Below are positions 1-10,186 of a stretch of 10,767 bases of DNA, piece by piece (position 1 is the stretch's first letter; each line of letters begins with the position of its first letter). Location: contig JBJHBM010000058.1 in NCBI GenBank assembly GCA_050485485.1, positions 1-10,767 of the forward strand, read 5' to 3'. Origin of the DNA: WHSO01 sp050485485. GTDB taxonomy: Bacteria > Pseudomonadota > Alphaproteobacteria > SMXQ01. The notes under the pieces were generated by a model, which was not told the origin of the DNA, did no database searches, and worked only from the letters and a program-made list of their open reading frames with translations. A program made the translations under genes and the position numbers.

Positions 1-966
1 GTGCTGCTGGCGGGCGGCGCGTTCGCCTTGCAGGCGCTGTGGGACGCCCTCGACGACCCGCCCCCGCCCGGGCACGCCGACCTGCCCGCCCTGGCCGCCC
101 CGGCGCCCGACCAGACCCCGCCTCCCGGCCTCGCCCTGCTGCCCGACATCGGCCCCGGCCCCCTCGCCCCGGAGCGTGCCCCGGGCGCGGCGGACACCGC
201 GGCGACGGCGCTGCCGCTGCCGCGCACCCCGGAGGAAGCGGCCGAGCTGCGCGCCCGCGCCCATGCCCGCGACATCGCCGCCGAATACGCCCTCGGCCTC
301 GCGCTGATCGAGGGCCACGGCACCGAGCCCAGCCCGCGCGAGGGCGCCGAGTGGCTCGCCACCGCCGCCGTCGCCGGCCACCCGCTGGCGCAGTACCGGC
401 TGGGGCGGCTCTATGCCGCCGGCATCGGCTATCCGCGCGATCTCGCCCAGGCGTTCTTCTGGACCCAGGCGGCGGCCGAGCAGGGCGTGGCCGAGGCCGC
501 CTACGAGCTCGGCCGTATCCACGCCGCGGGCGCGGGCGTGCTGCCGAGCCACCTGACGGCGGCGCGCTGGTACGAGGCGGCGGCGGCGCAGGGCCACGCG
601 GGCGCGCTGCTCGCGCTCGGCGAGATCTACGAGCGCGGCCTCGACGTGCGCCCCGATCCCACGCGCGCGCGGGACTACTACCGGCGCGCGGCGGAAGCCG
701 GCGCCCCCGACGCAGCGGCGCGCCTCGCCGCGCTCGAGAGCGGCGCGGCGCCGCCCGATGTCGTCCCCGACCCCTTGCAGGTCCTGGAAATCCAGCAGCG
801 CCTGGAGACGCTCGCCTTCGAGACGGGCGTGCGCGGCGCGCTCGATGCGCGCACCGTCGCCGCCATCCGCGCGTTCCAGGAGATGGCCGGCCTGTCCCCC
901 GACGGCCGTCCGAGCCCGCTGCTGCTCGAGGAGCTGCGCGCGCTCACCGGCGCGGCCGAGCCCTGA
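1..966 (+). CDS. Sel1-repeat protein with C-terminal peptidoglycan-binding-like domain (5' end outside window)
   Basis: The frame is open from the first base and ends with TGA at 964-966. The first codon (GTG) is probably not the true start: the opening residues LLAGGAFALQALW look like the tail of a membrane or signal segment whose beginning lies outside the window. A Pro/Ala-rich linker (about residues 18-75) leads into four Sel1-like repeats of about 36 residues (roughly 92-127, 128-163, 164-199, 200-235), recognisable by A-x-Y-x-LG and A-A-x-x-G-x-x-x-A patterns. Residues about 255-316 (LEIQQRLETLAF, then ALDARTVAAIRAFQ) match a PG_binding_1-type domain. Sel1 repeats usually mediate protein-protein contacts, so an envelope-associated adaptor is a reasonable inference. 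The specific role is unknown. The gene converges on ispE, with 27 nt between the stop codons. Confidence 0.8.
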   Translation: MLLAGGAFALQALWDALDDPPPPGHADLPALAAPAPDQTPPPGLALLPDIGPGPLAPERAPGAADTAATALPLPRTPEEAAELRARAHARDIAAEYALGLALIEGHGTEPSPREGAEWLATAAVAGHPLAQYRLGRLYAAGIGYPRDLAQAFFWTQAAAEQGVAEAAYELGRIHAAGAGVLPSHLTAARWYEAAAAQGHAGALLALGEIYERGLDVRPDPTRARDYYRRAAEAGAPDAAARLAALESGAAPPDVVPDPLQVLEIQQRLETLAFETGVRGALDARTVAAIRAFQEMAGLSPDGRPSPLLLEELRALTGAAEP

Positions 967-977
967 ACGATCGCGGC

Positions 978-991
978 CCGCCGGCCGGCGG
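978..991. terminator. Possible bidirectional hairpin between convergent genes
   Basis: A perfect 14-nt palindrome (CCGCCGGCCGGCGG) occupies the middle of the 27-nt gap between the converging Sel1-protein and ispE stop codons. It could form a 5-bp stem with a 4-nt loop in either transcript. No T-run follows on either strand, so it is not a canonical intrinsic terminator. Its position is the main argument for a role. Confidence 0.25.
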
Positions 992-993
992 CA

Positions 994-1893
994 TCAGTCG
1001 GCGGCGAAGGTCCCCGCCCATACCCACCAGCCGGGATGGGCCGCCGCGAGCGCGCGCGCGGCGGCGGCGGCGGCGGCCGCATCGTCGTGGAGCGCGAAGC
1101 AGGTGGCGCCCGATCCCGCCATGCGCGCGAGCCGGCAGCCGGGCATCGAGGCGAGCGCCGTCAGCACCGCGCCGATGGCGGCGGCCGCGGCGCGCGCGGC
1201 CTCGGTGAGATCGTTGGCGGTGACGGCGAGAAAGCGCGCGAGCGTGGCCGCGTCGGGAAAGCCCGAAGGCGGCGCCGCCGGCACGGCGCGCGGCGGCGGC
1301 GCGGGACGCGCGTCGAAGCCGCGGAATACGGCACCCGTCTCCACCGCGACGCCGGGGTTGGCGAGCACCAGCCCCGCGCCCGGCGGCGGCGCGGGGGCGG
1401 GCGACACCGCCTCGCCGACGCCGCCGACGCGGCTCGGGCGGCCCGCGAGGCACACCGGCACGTCGGCGCCGAGCGCAAGCCCGATATCGGCGAGCGGCGC
1501 GTCCGCGATCCCCCACAACCGCGCGAGCGCGCCGAGCGCCGCCGCCGCGTCCGCCGAGCCGCCGCCGAGCCCGGCCGCGACCGGGATGTTCTTGGTCAGG
1601 GCGATGGCGCAGCCGCGGCCCCCGCCCGCATGGGCGTCGAGCGCGCGCGCCGCGCGCAGCACGAGGTTGTCCGGGGACTCCACACCGGGGGCGTCCGCGA
1701 ACGGCCCGAACACCTCGAGCACGAAGGTGCCGGCGGGCGCGGGGCGCACCGCGAGCGCGTCGGCGAGCGCCGCGAAGACGACGAAGGACTCGATCGTGTG
1801 ATAGCCGTCGGCGCGCCGGCCGGTCACGTGGAGATAGAGGTTGAGCTTGGCCCGTGCCGGGACCGCCGGCACGTCGGCGCCCGCGGCAGTCAC
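994..1893 (-). CDS. ispE: 4-diphosphocytidyl-2-C-methyl-D-erythritol kinase
   Basis: This is a GHMP-family kinase that phosphorylates CDP-methylerythritol with ATP in the cytosolic MEP (non-mevalonate) route to IPP and DMAPP. The 299 residues fit the family length. Visible motifs are the N-terminal ARAKLNLYLHVTGRRADGYH with Lys16 (equivalent to the catalytic Lys near residue 10 in E. coli), the glycine-rich ATP loop IPVAAGLGGGSADAA at about 103-117, LGADVPV with the likely catalytic Asp144, and the C-terminal MAGSGATCF at about 258-266. The start is GTG (1893-1891). A second in-frame GTG lies 7 codons in, and nothing clearly separates the two. It follows the TPR lipoprotein gene by only 7 nt with no strong Shine-Dalgarno of its own, suggesting one transcript and translational coupling. 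The sequence is unusually Ala-rich, in line with the base composition. Confidence 0.95.
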   Translation of the reverse strand: MTAAGADVPAVPARAKLNLYLHVTGRRADGYHTIESFVVFAALADALAVRPAPAGTFVLEVFGPFADAPGVESPDNLVLRAARALDAHAGGGRGCAIALTKNIPVAAGLGGGSADAAAALGALARLWGIADAPLADIGLALGADVPVCLAGRPSRVGGVGEAVSPAPAPPPGAGLVLANPGVAVETGAVFRGFDARPAPPPRAVPAAPPSGFPDAATLARFLAVTANDLTEAARAAAAAIGAVLTALASMPGCRLARMAGSGATCFALHDDAAAAAAAARALAAAHPGWWVWAGTFAAD

Positions 1894-1900
1894 GCCCGGC

Positions 1901-3775
1901 TCACCCGCCGCGGCGACCGGGCTCCGCGCCCGCCGCCTCCCGCTTAGTGCCGGGCAGGCCTTCCTCCAGCTTCTTCTCGATGCGCGGCGCCTCGCCAGGC
2001 TCGGGTCCGAGGGCGAGCGCCCGACGCCACTGGAAGCGCGCCTCGTAGCGGCGCCCGACGCGCCAGTAGGCGTCGCCCAGGTGGTCGTTGATGGTGGCGT
2101 CCTGCGGGCGCAGCTCGACCGCGCGCTCGAGGTAATGGACCGCGCGGTCGAAGTTGTCGAGGCGGTAATGCGCCCAGCCGAGGCTGTCCACGATGTAGCC
2201 GTCGTTGGGGCGGAGCTTCACGGCGCGCTCGATCATCTCGAGCGCGCGCTCGAGATGGCGCCCCTGCTCCACCCACGAATAGCCGAGGTAATTGAGGACG
2301 TGCGGCTGGTCGGGCCGGAACTCGAGCGCCTTGAGGAAGTTCTCCTCGGCGCGCGGCCAGCGCTTGGCGCGCTCGAGCGCGATCCCGCGCGAGTAATAGA
2401 GCGCCCAGTAGCGCTCCGCCGCCGGATCCACCCGCCCGAAGGCCGCGTCGTAGGCCTCTATCGCCTCCTCGTAGCGCTCCTTGAAGCGCAGCAGGTCGCC
2501 GAGCGCGACCAGCGCGTCGGCGCGCTCCGGCCGTTCCGCGGCCATCGCGCGCAGGCGCTCCACCGCCTCGTCGGTGCGGTCCACCCGGTCGAGCAGCTGT
2601 GCCGCGCGGATGCGCGCGGCCCAGGCCAGCGGCGAGGCGTTGTCGAGCCGGCCGTAGGCCGCGATGGCATCGGCGGCGCGCTGCTGGCCGTCGAGGATGT
2701 CGCCCACCAGGAGCAGCGCCACGTCGAAGCCGGGACGCACGGCCAGCGCCATCCGCGCCAGGATCATGGCGACGTCGGGCACGCCTTCCTGGGACAGGAG
2801 CGCCGCCATGTTGGCGAGTCCTTCCGCCATGCCGGAGCGCGCGTCGCGGACGTCGCGCGGCGCCGGCGCGCCGGCCGCGAGGCGCGCGAGCGCCCGCTCC
2901 ATCGTCAGCGAGCCGGGATCACGCTCGAGGAAGCGGAGATAGAGCGCGCGCGCCTCCTCGGCGGCGCCGGCGCGCTCCAGGACGCCGCCCGCCATCTCGG
3001 CGACGCGGCCGTAGCCCGCATAGTTCTCCGCCTTGAGCTTGGCGAGATAGGGCTTGGCGGCGGCGAAGTCGCCCCGGAGGTCGAGGATCAGCGCAGCGTG
3101 ATAGTCGTGGAACAGCGCGCCGCCGCGCAAGGCGCCGAGCGGCGCGAGTCCCTTGAGGGCGCCATCGAAATCGTCGAGCCCGATCCGCGTCCAGGCGAGC
3201 GCGAGCGGCACGAAATAGCCGGCGAGCCCGCGCTGGGGCATGGCGGCAAGGCGGCGCTCGGCTTCCGCCGTGCGGCCGTTCGCCAAGTCGTCCACCGCGA
3301 CCACCAACCCGCCGATCACGCTGTCGGGTTCGTGGGCGAGATAGACCTGCGCGATGCGGGCCGCCTCCCCCACCTCGCCGGCAGCGATCATCTGCTGCAT
3401 GGCGAGGCGCTGCAGCGCCGGGTTGTCGGGGGCATGGGGCAGGACGCGCGCGAACAGGCGCGCCGACAGGCCTGCGTCGAAATCGCGCTCGGCCTGACGC
3501 GCGGCGAGGAAATCGCCGTAAGGGGAGGTCTCGGGAAGCGCCGCCTGCGGCGGGGGCGACGAGGCCACCCGCACCAGCAGCGGCGCCGGAGCGTGGGTGC
3601 CGTTGGCGGCGCGGTCCTGCGGCGCGAACGGTCCCGCGGCACGGGAATCACCCGTGCAGGCGCCGAGCGCCAGCGCCAGCGCGCCGAGGGCCAGCGCCCG
3701 CGTGCCGAGCGCGACGCCGCGCGACGCGCGCGCGCGGAAGGGAATGTTGGGCATGCGCATCATGGTATGCGGCAT
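1901..3775 (-). CDS. TPR-repeat lipoprotein encoded upstream of ispE
   Basis: This 624-residue protein has a basic N-terminus, a hydrophobic Ala/Leu/Gly stretch (about 21-39) and a lipobox ending LGAC at Cys40, so it is predicted to be exported and lipid-anchored. The middle (about 90-420) is a divergent helical-repeat region. The C-terminal part has at least five clear TPRs (about 420-452, 457-489, 490-523, 525-557, 559-592), including DSLGWAHYRL and NDHLGDAYWRVGRR, which are typical of a large-TPR family I recognise from alphaproteobacteria. The charged tail after about residue 608 is probably disordered. TPRs bind partner proteins; the partner and role are not evident, though envelope assembly is plausible from location. 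Start choice: ATG at 3775, with GGA 8 nt upstream and a promoter-like TATAGT behind it. ATGs at 3763, 3760 and 3754 would also keep the lipobox. It is the first gene of a unit with ispE. Confidence 0.85.
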   Translation of the reverse strand: MPHTMMRMPNIPFRARASRGVALGTRALALGALALALGACTGDSRAAGPFAPQDRAANGTHAPAPLLVRVASSPPPQAALPETSPYGDFLAARQAERDFDAGLSARLFARVLPHAPDNPALQRLAMQQMIAAGEVGEAARIAQVYLAHEPDSVIGGLVVAVDDLANGRTAEAERRLAAMPQRGLAGYFVPLALAWTRIGLDDFDGALKGLAPLGALRGGALFHDYHAALILDLRGDFAAAKPYLAKLKAENYAGYGRVAEMAGGVLERAGAAEEARALYLRFLERDPGSLTMERALARLAAGAPAPRDVRDARSGMAEGLANMAALLSQEGVPDVAMILARMALAVRPGFDVALLLVGDILDGQQRAADAIAAYGRLDNASPLAWAARIRAAQLLDRVDRTDEAVERLRAMAAERPERADALVALGDLLRFKERYEEAIEAYDAAFGRVDPAAERYWALYYSRGIALERAKRWPRAEENFLKALEFRPDQPHVLNYLGYSWVEQGRHLERALEMIERAVKLRPNDGYIVDSLGWAHYRLDNFDRAVHYLERAVELRPQDATINDHLGDAYWRVGRRYEARFQWRRALALGPEPGEAPRIEKKLEEGLPGTKREAAGAEPGRRGG

Positions 3776-3807
3776 CTTTCTGGTCCGTCTGCCATGCCGA
3801 AGGCTTT

Positions 3808-3836
3808 ACTATAACACGCGAAATAACACGCGAAAC
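3808..3836 (-). promoter_or_regulatory. Candidate promoter of the TPR lipoprotein-ispE unit
   Basis: On the minus strand TATAGT (3813-3808) matches the -10 consensus at five of six positions and lies 32 nt before the chosen ATG, giving a predicted leader of about 25 nt. The -35 region, about TTTCGC or GTTTCG 16-17 nt upstream, matches poorly. A strong -10 with a weak -35 overlapped by a tandem repeat suggests regulator-dependent or alternative-sigma recognition. That is inference. Confidence 0.45.
3811..3834. repeat. Perfect tandem 12-bp direct repeat in the promoter region
   Basis: The unit ATAACACGCGAA occurs twice without a gap at 3811-3822 and 3823-3834. Read in the direction of the TPR gene this is TTCGCGTGTTAT twice, with the downstream copy ending inside the -10 hexamer. 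The island is AT-rich relative to its surroundings. Two head-to-tail sites about one helical turn apart could bind a regulator on one face of the DNA. I do not recognise the motif as a known operator. Confidence 0.8.
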
Positions 3837-3975
3837 CGGCCCACACTGTGACGGTTCTATGTTTTCGGGCGGGGCGACCTACCTCCCTACCCCCGACGGT
3901 ACGGAGGGGATGCCCATGGAATCGGCAGGAAACGGATGGGCCGGACATTTTGCGGGATATCCGGGCGAACGCCCC

Positions 3976-4440
3976 TCACCCCGCCGACAGGCGCTCCTTG
4001 ACAAGCTGGGCGGCGCGGGTGAAGTCCATGCGGCCGGCGTGGCGCTCCTTGAGCGCCGCCATGGTCTTGCCCATGTCCTTGATCGAGCCCGCGCCCAGGT
4101 CGGCGACCGCCGCCTCGATGGCCGCCTCGACCTCCTCCTCCGACATCTGCTTCGGCAGGAAGGTCTGGATGATGACGATCTCCTCCTCCTCCTGCTGGAC
4201 GAGGTCGGGGCGGTTACCCTTGCGGTACTGCTCGATCGAATCGTGACGCTGCTTGATCATCTTCTGCAGCATGTCGAGGATCGATTCGTCGGGGATGCCG
4301 TTCTCGGCGCCGGGGGTGCCGCGCGCGGCGATGTCGCGGTCCTTGAGCGCGGCGAGGACCAGGCGCAGCGTCGAGGTGGCGCGGGCGTCCTTGGCCTTCA
4401 TGGCCGTCTTCAACGCCTCGTTGATATCTTGGCGCAGCAT
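3976..4440 (-). CDS. yqeY: GatB/YqeY-domain protein
   Basis: The 154-residue product has the length and pattern of the YqeY family: an N-terminal helical region (MLRQDINEALKTAMKAKD, then LRLVLAALKDRDIAAR), a central KQRHDSIEQYRKGNRPDL segment, an acidic stretch followed by IIQTFLPKQMSEEEVEAAI, and a C-terminal GxxxKDMGKTMAALKERHAGRMD motif. The family is related to the tail domain of GatB, the aspartyl/glutamyl-tRNA amidotransferase subunit, and is thought to touch tRNA or tRNA-charging complexes; its exact job is not settled. The start at 4440 is preceded by GGAG at 4449-4446 with a 5-nt spacer. An in-frame upstream ATG at 4587 would add about 49 residues with no family resemblance and is not preferred. 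It is transcribed away from carA. Confidence 0.93.
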   Translation of the reverse strand: MLRQDINEALKTAMKAKDARATSTLRLVLAALKDRDIAARGTPGAENGIPDESILDMLQKMIKQRHDSIEQYRKGNRPDLVQQEEEEIVIIQTFLPKQMSEEEVEAAIEAAVADLGAGSIKDMGKTMAALKERHAGRMDFTRAAQLVKERLSAG

Positions 4441-4456
4441 GGGAACTCCAAAGGAT

Positions 4457-4473
4457 GTCCGGAAAGCCCGGAC
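4457..4473. promoter_or_regulatory. Inverted repeat overlapping the yqeY -10 region
   Basis: GTCCGG (4457-4462) and CCGGAC (4468-4473) form a perfect 6-bp inverted repeat around AAAGC. It overlaps the start-proximal edge of the proposed yqeY -10 hexamer and the predicted transcript start, so it could be an operator or a 5'-end RNA hairpin. The evidence is only positional. Confidence 0.3.
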
Positions 4474-4500
4474 CTTACCCCCTTTGCCGCCGGTTGGCAA
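4472..4500 (-). promoter_or_regulatory. Candidate yqeY promoter
   Basis: On the minus strand TTGCCA (4500-4495, five of six matches to the -35 consensus) is followed after exactly 17 nt by TAAGGT (4477-4472, three of six matches to the -10). Initiation would fall near 4465, giving a leader of about 25 nt before the ATG at 4440. Confidence 0.45.
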
Positions 4501-4557
4501 CGAAGACCGCTTTTTCCAACATATTGATCTGGAAAGCCTTTTTTTGTCCCAAGAGGC

Positions 4558-4586
4558 TTGACGGGGGGCGCGGCGGAGATTAAACA
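4558..4586 (+). promoter_or_regulatory. Candidate carA promoter
   Basis: TTGACG (4558-4563, five of six matches to the -35 consensus) is followed after 17 nt by TAAACA (4581-4586, three of six). A good -35 with a weak -10 is common in GC-rich alphaproteobacteria. The predicted leader is about 55 nt. I saw no clear arginine- or pyrimidine-responsive operator in the leader. Confidence 0.45.
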
Positions 4587-4634
4587 ACGCCCAATTTGCC
4601 CGCTGCCTCCGGCGCGGCCCCCGCCACCCCCTAA

Positions 4635-4639
4635 AGGGA
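4635..4639 (+). promoter_or_regulatory. carA ribosome binding site
   Basis: AGGGA lies 7 nt before the ATG at 4647 and fixes that start, even though it gives a longer N-terminus than usual for CarA. An ATG at 4640 is out of frame. Confidence 0.6.
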
Positions 4640-4646
4640 ATGCATC

Positions 4647-5906
<1,260 letters not shown>

Positions 5907-6074
5907 TCTTCGCGCCGAAGCATCCGGCTCCTGTTCTCGCCACTCCCCCATCCCTCCTTCATTTATGGGGGGAAGTTCCACGGAATGCGCCGTGCGTTCC
6001 CTCCCCCACAAGGGGGGAGGGAGCTTCCTGCCCGTCGATTTCGGCCCCGCGCCCAACGAGAACGAACGCGCCTG
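5907..6074 (+). other. carA-carB intergenic spacer with G/C-tract palindromes
   Basis: This 168-nt spacer is unusually long for two subunits of one enzyme. Its centre (about 5943-6024) holds alternating C-rich and G-rich tracts able to form several hairpins, listed below. No good promoter was seen, and there is no strong Shine-Dalgarno just before carB. In-frame codons from an ATG at 5985 run into carB, but they would translate the palindrome and are not taken as the start. Confidence 0.6.
5944..6024. repeat. Palindromic intergenic module, REP-like, between carA and carB
   Basis: Hairpin I pairs 5945-5951 with 5965-5971 (7 bp, 13-nt loop). Hairpin II pairs 5996-6007 with 6013-6024 (12 bp including one G-U, loop ACAAG) and is the strongest structure here. 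An alternative pairing joins 5967-5974 to 5997-6004 (8 bp with one G-U) around an inner 4-bp stem (5980-5983 with 5990-5993). It excludes hairpins I and II. CCCTCCCCC-ACAAG-GGGGGAGGG arms resemble dispersed intergenic palindromes of GC-rich proteobacteria; calling it a repeat family member is inference, as only one copy is in the window. Confidence 0.55.
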
Positions 6075-9341
<3,267 letters not shown>

Positions 9342-9351
9342 GCTATAGTTT

Positions 9352-9385
9352 CGGGACCGGGCCCCGGAACGGGGCCCCGCTCCCG
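9352..9385 (+). terminator. Strong hairpin just after carB
   Basis: Starting 11 nt after the carB stop, an outer 5-bp stem (9352-9356 with 9381-9385) and an inner 8-bp stem (9359-9366 with 9370-9377, loop GAA) flank a small internal loop. No T-run follows, so it may be a 3'-end stability or processing element or an imperfect terminator. Confidence 0.4.
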
Positions 9386-9425
9386 TGTCCTGCGAGCGAC
9401 CCAGAAGCCCCAACCCCGAAGGCAG

Positions 9426-9449
9426 CCGCCGTCGGGCGGGTGTATTTTT
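9426..9449 (+). terminator. Weak hairpin followed by T5
   Basis: CCGCC (9426-9430) pairs with GGCGG (9435-9439), and a run of five T occupies 9445-9449 after GTGTA. This is like a weak intrinsic terminator or attenuator between carB and greA. The short stem and the 5-nt gap before the T-run make it uncertain. Confidence 0.25.
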
Positions 9450-9521
9450 CGGTCGCGGGATGCCGGGGCGGTCATCCACCAAACCGGGCCCAGGAGGCCC
9501 CCGAGGAAGTCGGACCGGACG

Positions 9522-9995
9522 ATGGACAAGGTTCCCATGACCAGGGCGGGCTATCAGACCCTGGTCGACGAAGTGAAGCGTCTCAAGACCGTGGAGCGGC
9601 CGGCGGTGGTCAAGGCCATCGAGGAGGCGCGCTCCCACGGCGACCTGTCGGAGAACGCCGAGTACCATGCCGCGCGCGAGCGCCAGGCGTTCATCGAGGG
9701 CCGCCTGATGGAGCTCGAGGACAAGATCGCGCGCGCCGAGGTGATCGACGTGAGCCAGCTTTCGGGCAGCGTGATCCGCTTCGGCGCCACCGTCACGCTC
9801 GCCGACGAGGACACCGACGAGAAGGCCACCTACACCATCGTCGGCGAGGACGAGGCCGACATCTCCAAGGGCCGGCTCTCGGTCACGGCGCCGCTCGCGC
9901 GCGCGCTGATCGGCAAGCAGAAGGGCGACAGCTTCGAGGTCACCACCCCCGGCGGCTCCAAGGGCTACGAGGTGGTGAAGGTCTCCTACAAGTAG
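9522..9995 (+). CDS. greA: Transcription elongation factor GreA
   Basis: GreA enters the secondary channel of RNA polymerase and stimulates cleavage of backtracked RNA, rescuing stalled complexes. The 157 residues match the family length. The N-terminal coiled-coil (about 1-76) carries the tip motif HGDLSENAEYHAARERQ, with Asp41 and Glu44 at the numbers of the catalytic acidic residues in E. coli GreA. It continues into GRLMELEDKIARAEVID. The C-terminal FKBP-like domain (about 80-157) contains FGATVTLADEDTDE, YTIVGEDEADISKGRLSV, SPLARALIGK-like APLARALIGKQKGD and VTTPGGSKGYEVVKV. The ATG at 9522 gives MDKVPMT, the usual GreA opening, and is preferred over the ATG five codons later. Location right after carAB is also known in other proteobacteria such as Pseudomonas. 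Confidence 0.97.
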   Translation: MDKVPMTRAGYQTLVDEVKRLKTVERPAVVKAIEEARSHGDLSENAEYHAARERQAFIEGRLMELEDKIARAEVIDVSQLSGSVIRFGATVTLADEDTDEKATYTIVGEDEADISKGRLSVTAPLARALIGKQKGDSFEVTTPGGSKGYEVVKVSYK

Positions 9996-10019
9996 CCGCG
10001 CCCCCCGGCGCCGCGGGCC

Positions 10020-10048
10020 TTGCCGCGCGGCGCGGCCCTCCATAAAGT
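10020..10048 (+). promoter_or_regulatory. Candidate promoter between greA and chrA
   Basis: TTGCCG (10020-10025, four of six matches to -35) and TAAAGT (10043-10048, four of six matches to -10) are separated by 17 nt. The ATAAAGTAT patch stands out as the only AT-rich stretch in this spacer. Initiation would be near 10055, giving a leader of about 130 nt if the transcript reaches the transporter gene. Confidence 0.4.
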
Positions 10049-10058
10049 ATGCCCGTTC

Positions 10059-10095
10059 CCGGGCCCCGCGGCGCCCGGCCAGACGGTCCGCCGTC
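10059..10095 (+). other. Two consecutive leader hairpins upstream of chrA
   Basis: CCGGGC (10059-10064) pairs with GCCCGG (10073-10078). GACGG (10082-10086) pairs perfectly with CCGTC (10091-10095) around TCCG. The second shares base 10095 with the terminator-like stem that follows, so the two cannot both be fully formed. In DNA this GC-rich, hairpins of this length can arise by chance. Confidence 0.3.
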
Positions 10096-10144
10096 CAAGC
10101 CCGCCAACCTTGCCGCGCGCGCGGCGGGGGCGGCTTGGCGTTTT
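10095..10144 (+). terminator. Terminator-like stem with T4, after greA and before chrA
   Basis: CCAAGCC (10095-10101) pairs perfectly with GGCTTGG (10132-10138), enclosing a GC palindrome (10112-10125) that can form its own stem. TTTT follows at 10141-10144, 2 nt after the stem. It lies 100 nt past the greA stop and 43 nt before the transporter ATG. It could end greA transcripts, or act as an attenuator if the promoter at 10020 is real. Confidence 0.45.
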
Positions 10145-10186
10145 CCGTCGGCCGGCCCCGCCCATCGCGCCGCGACCGGAGACCGC

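Larger units (their letters stand above)
3776..3975. other. Intergenic region between yqeY and the TPR lipoprotein gene
   Basis: These 200 nt lie downstream of yqeY and upstream of the TPR gene, both on the minus strand. The half nearest the TPR gene has an AT-rich island with a tandem repeat and a promoter-like element, listed separately. The half nearest yqeY shows only a weak stem (3941-3945 with 3960-3964) without a T-run. No convincing coding frame, tRNA or strong yqeY terminator was seen. Confidence 0.5.
9342..9521 (+). other. carB-greA intergenic region and greA leader
   Basis: The 180 nt hold two possible stem-loops (listed separately) and no convincing promoter. A TATAGT just after the carB stop (9344-9349) resembles a -10 but lacks a matching -35 at 16-18 nt. 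A perfect AGGAGG at 9492-9497 lies 24 nt before the greA ATG, too far for ordinary use; GAGGAA at 9503-9508 (13-nt spacer) is the nearer candidate. Whether greA is read with carB or separately cannot be decided. Confidence 0.4.

Noticed and set aside
1841..3814. A 657-codon + strand frame antisense to the TPR lipoprotein gene
   Set aside because: It is a composition artefact: the opposite strand encodes a clear lipobox and TPR repeats, while this frame shows only Arg/Ala/Glu-rich sequence without a domain.
3940..3966. A possible terminator after yqeY
   Set aside because: The stem is only 5 bp with a 14-nt loop, and no T-run follows on the minus strand.
4441..4587. An N-terminal extension of yqeY from an ATG at 4587
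   Set aside because: It has no similarity to YqeY proteins and would cover the proposed promoter, while the ATG at 4440 has a well-placed GGAG.
5985..6074. An upstream ATG in frame with carB that would add 30 residues
   Set aside because: The extension would translate the intergenic palindrome, is Arg/Pro-rich, and has no resemblance to CarB, whose conserved start matches the ATG at 6075.
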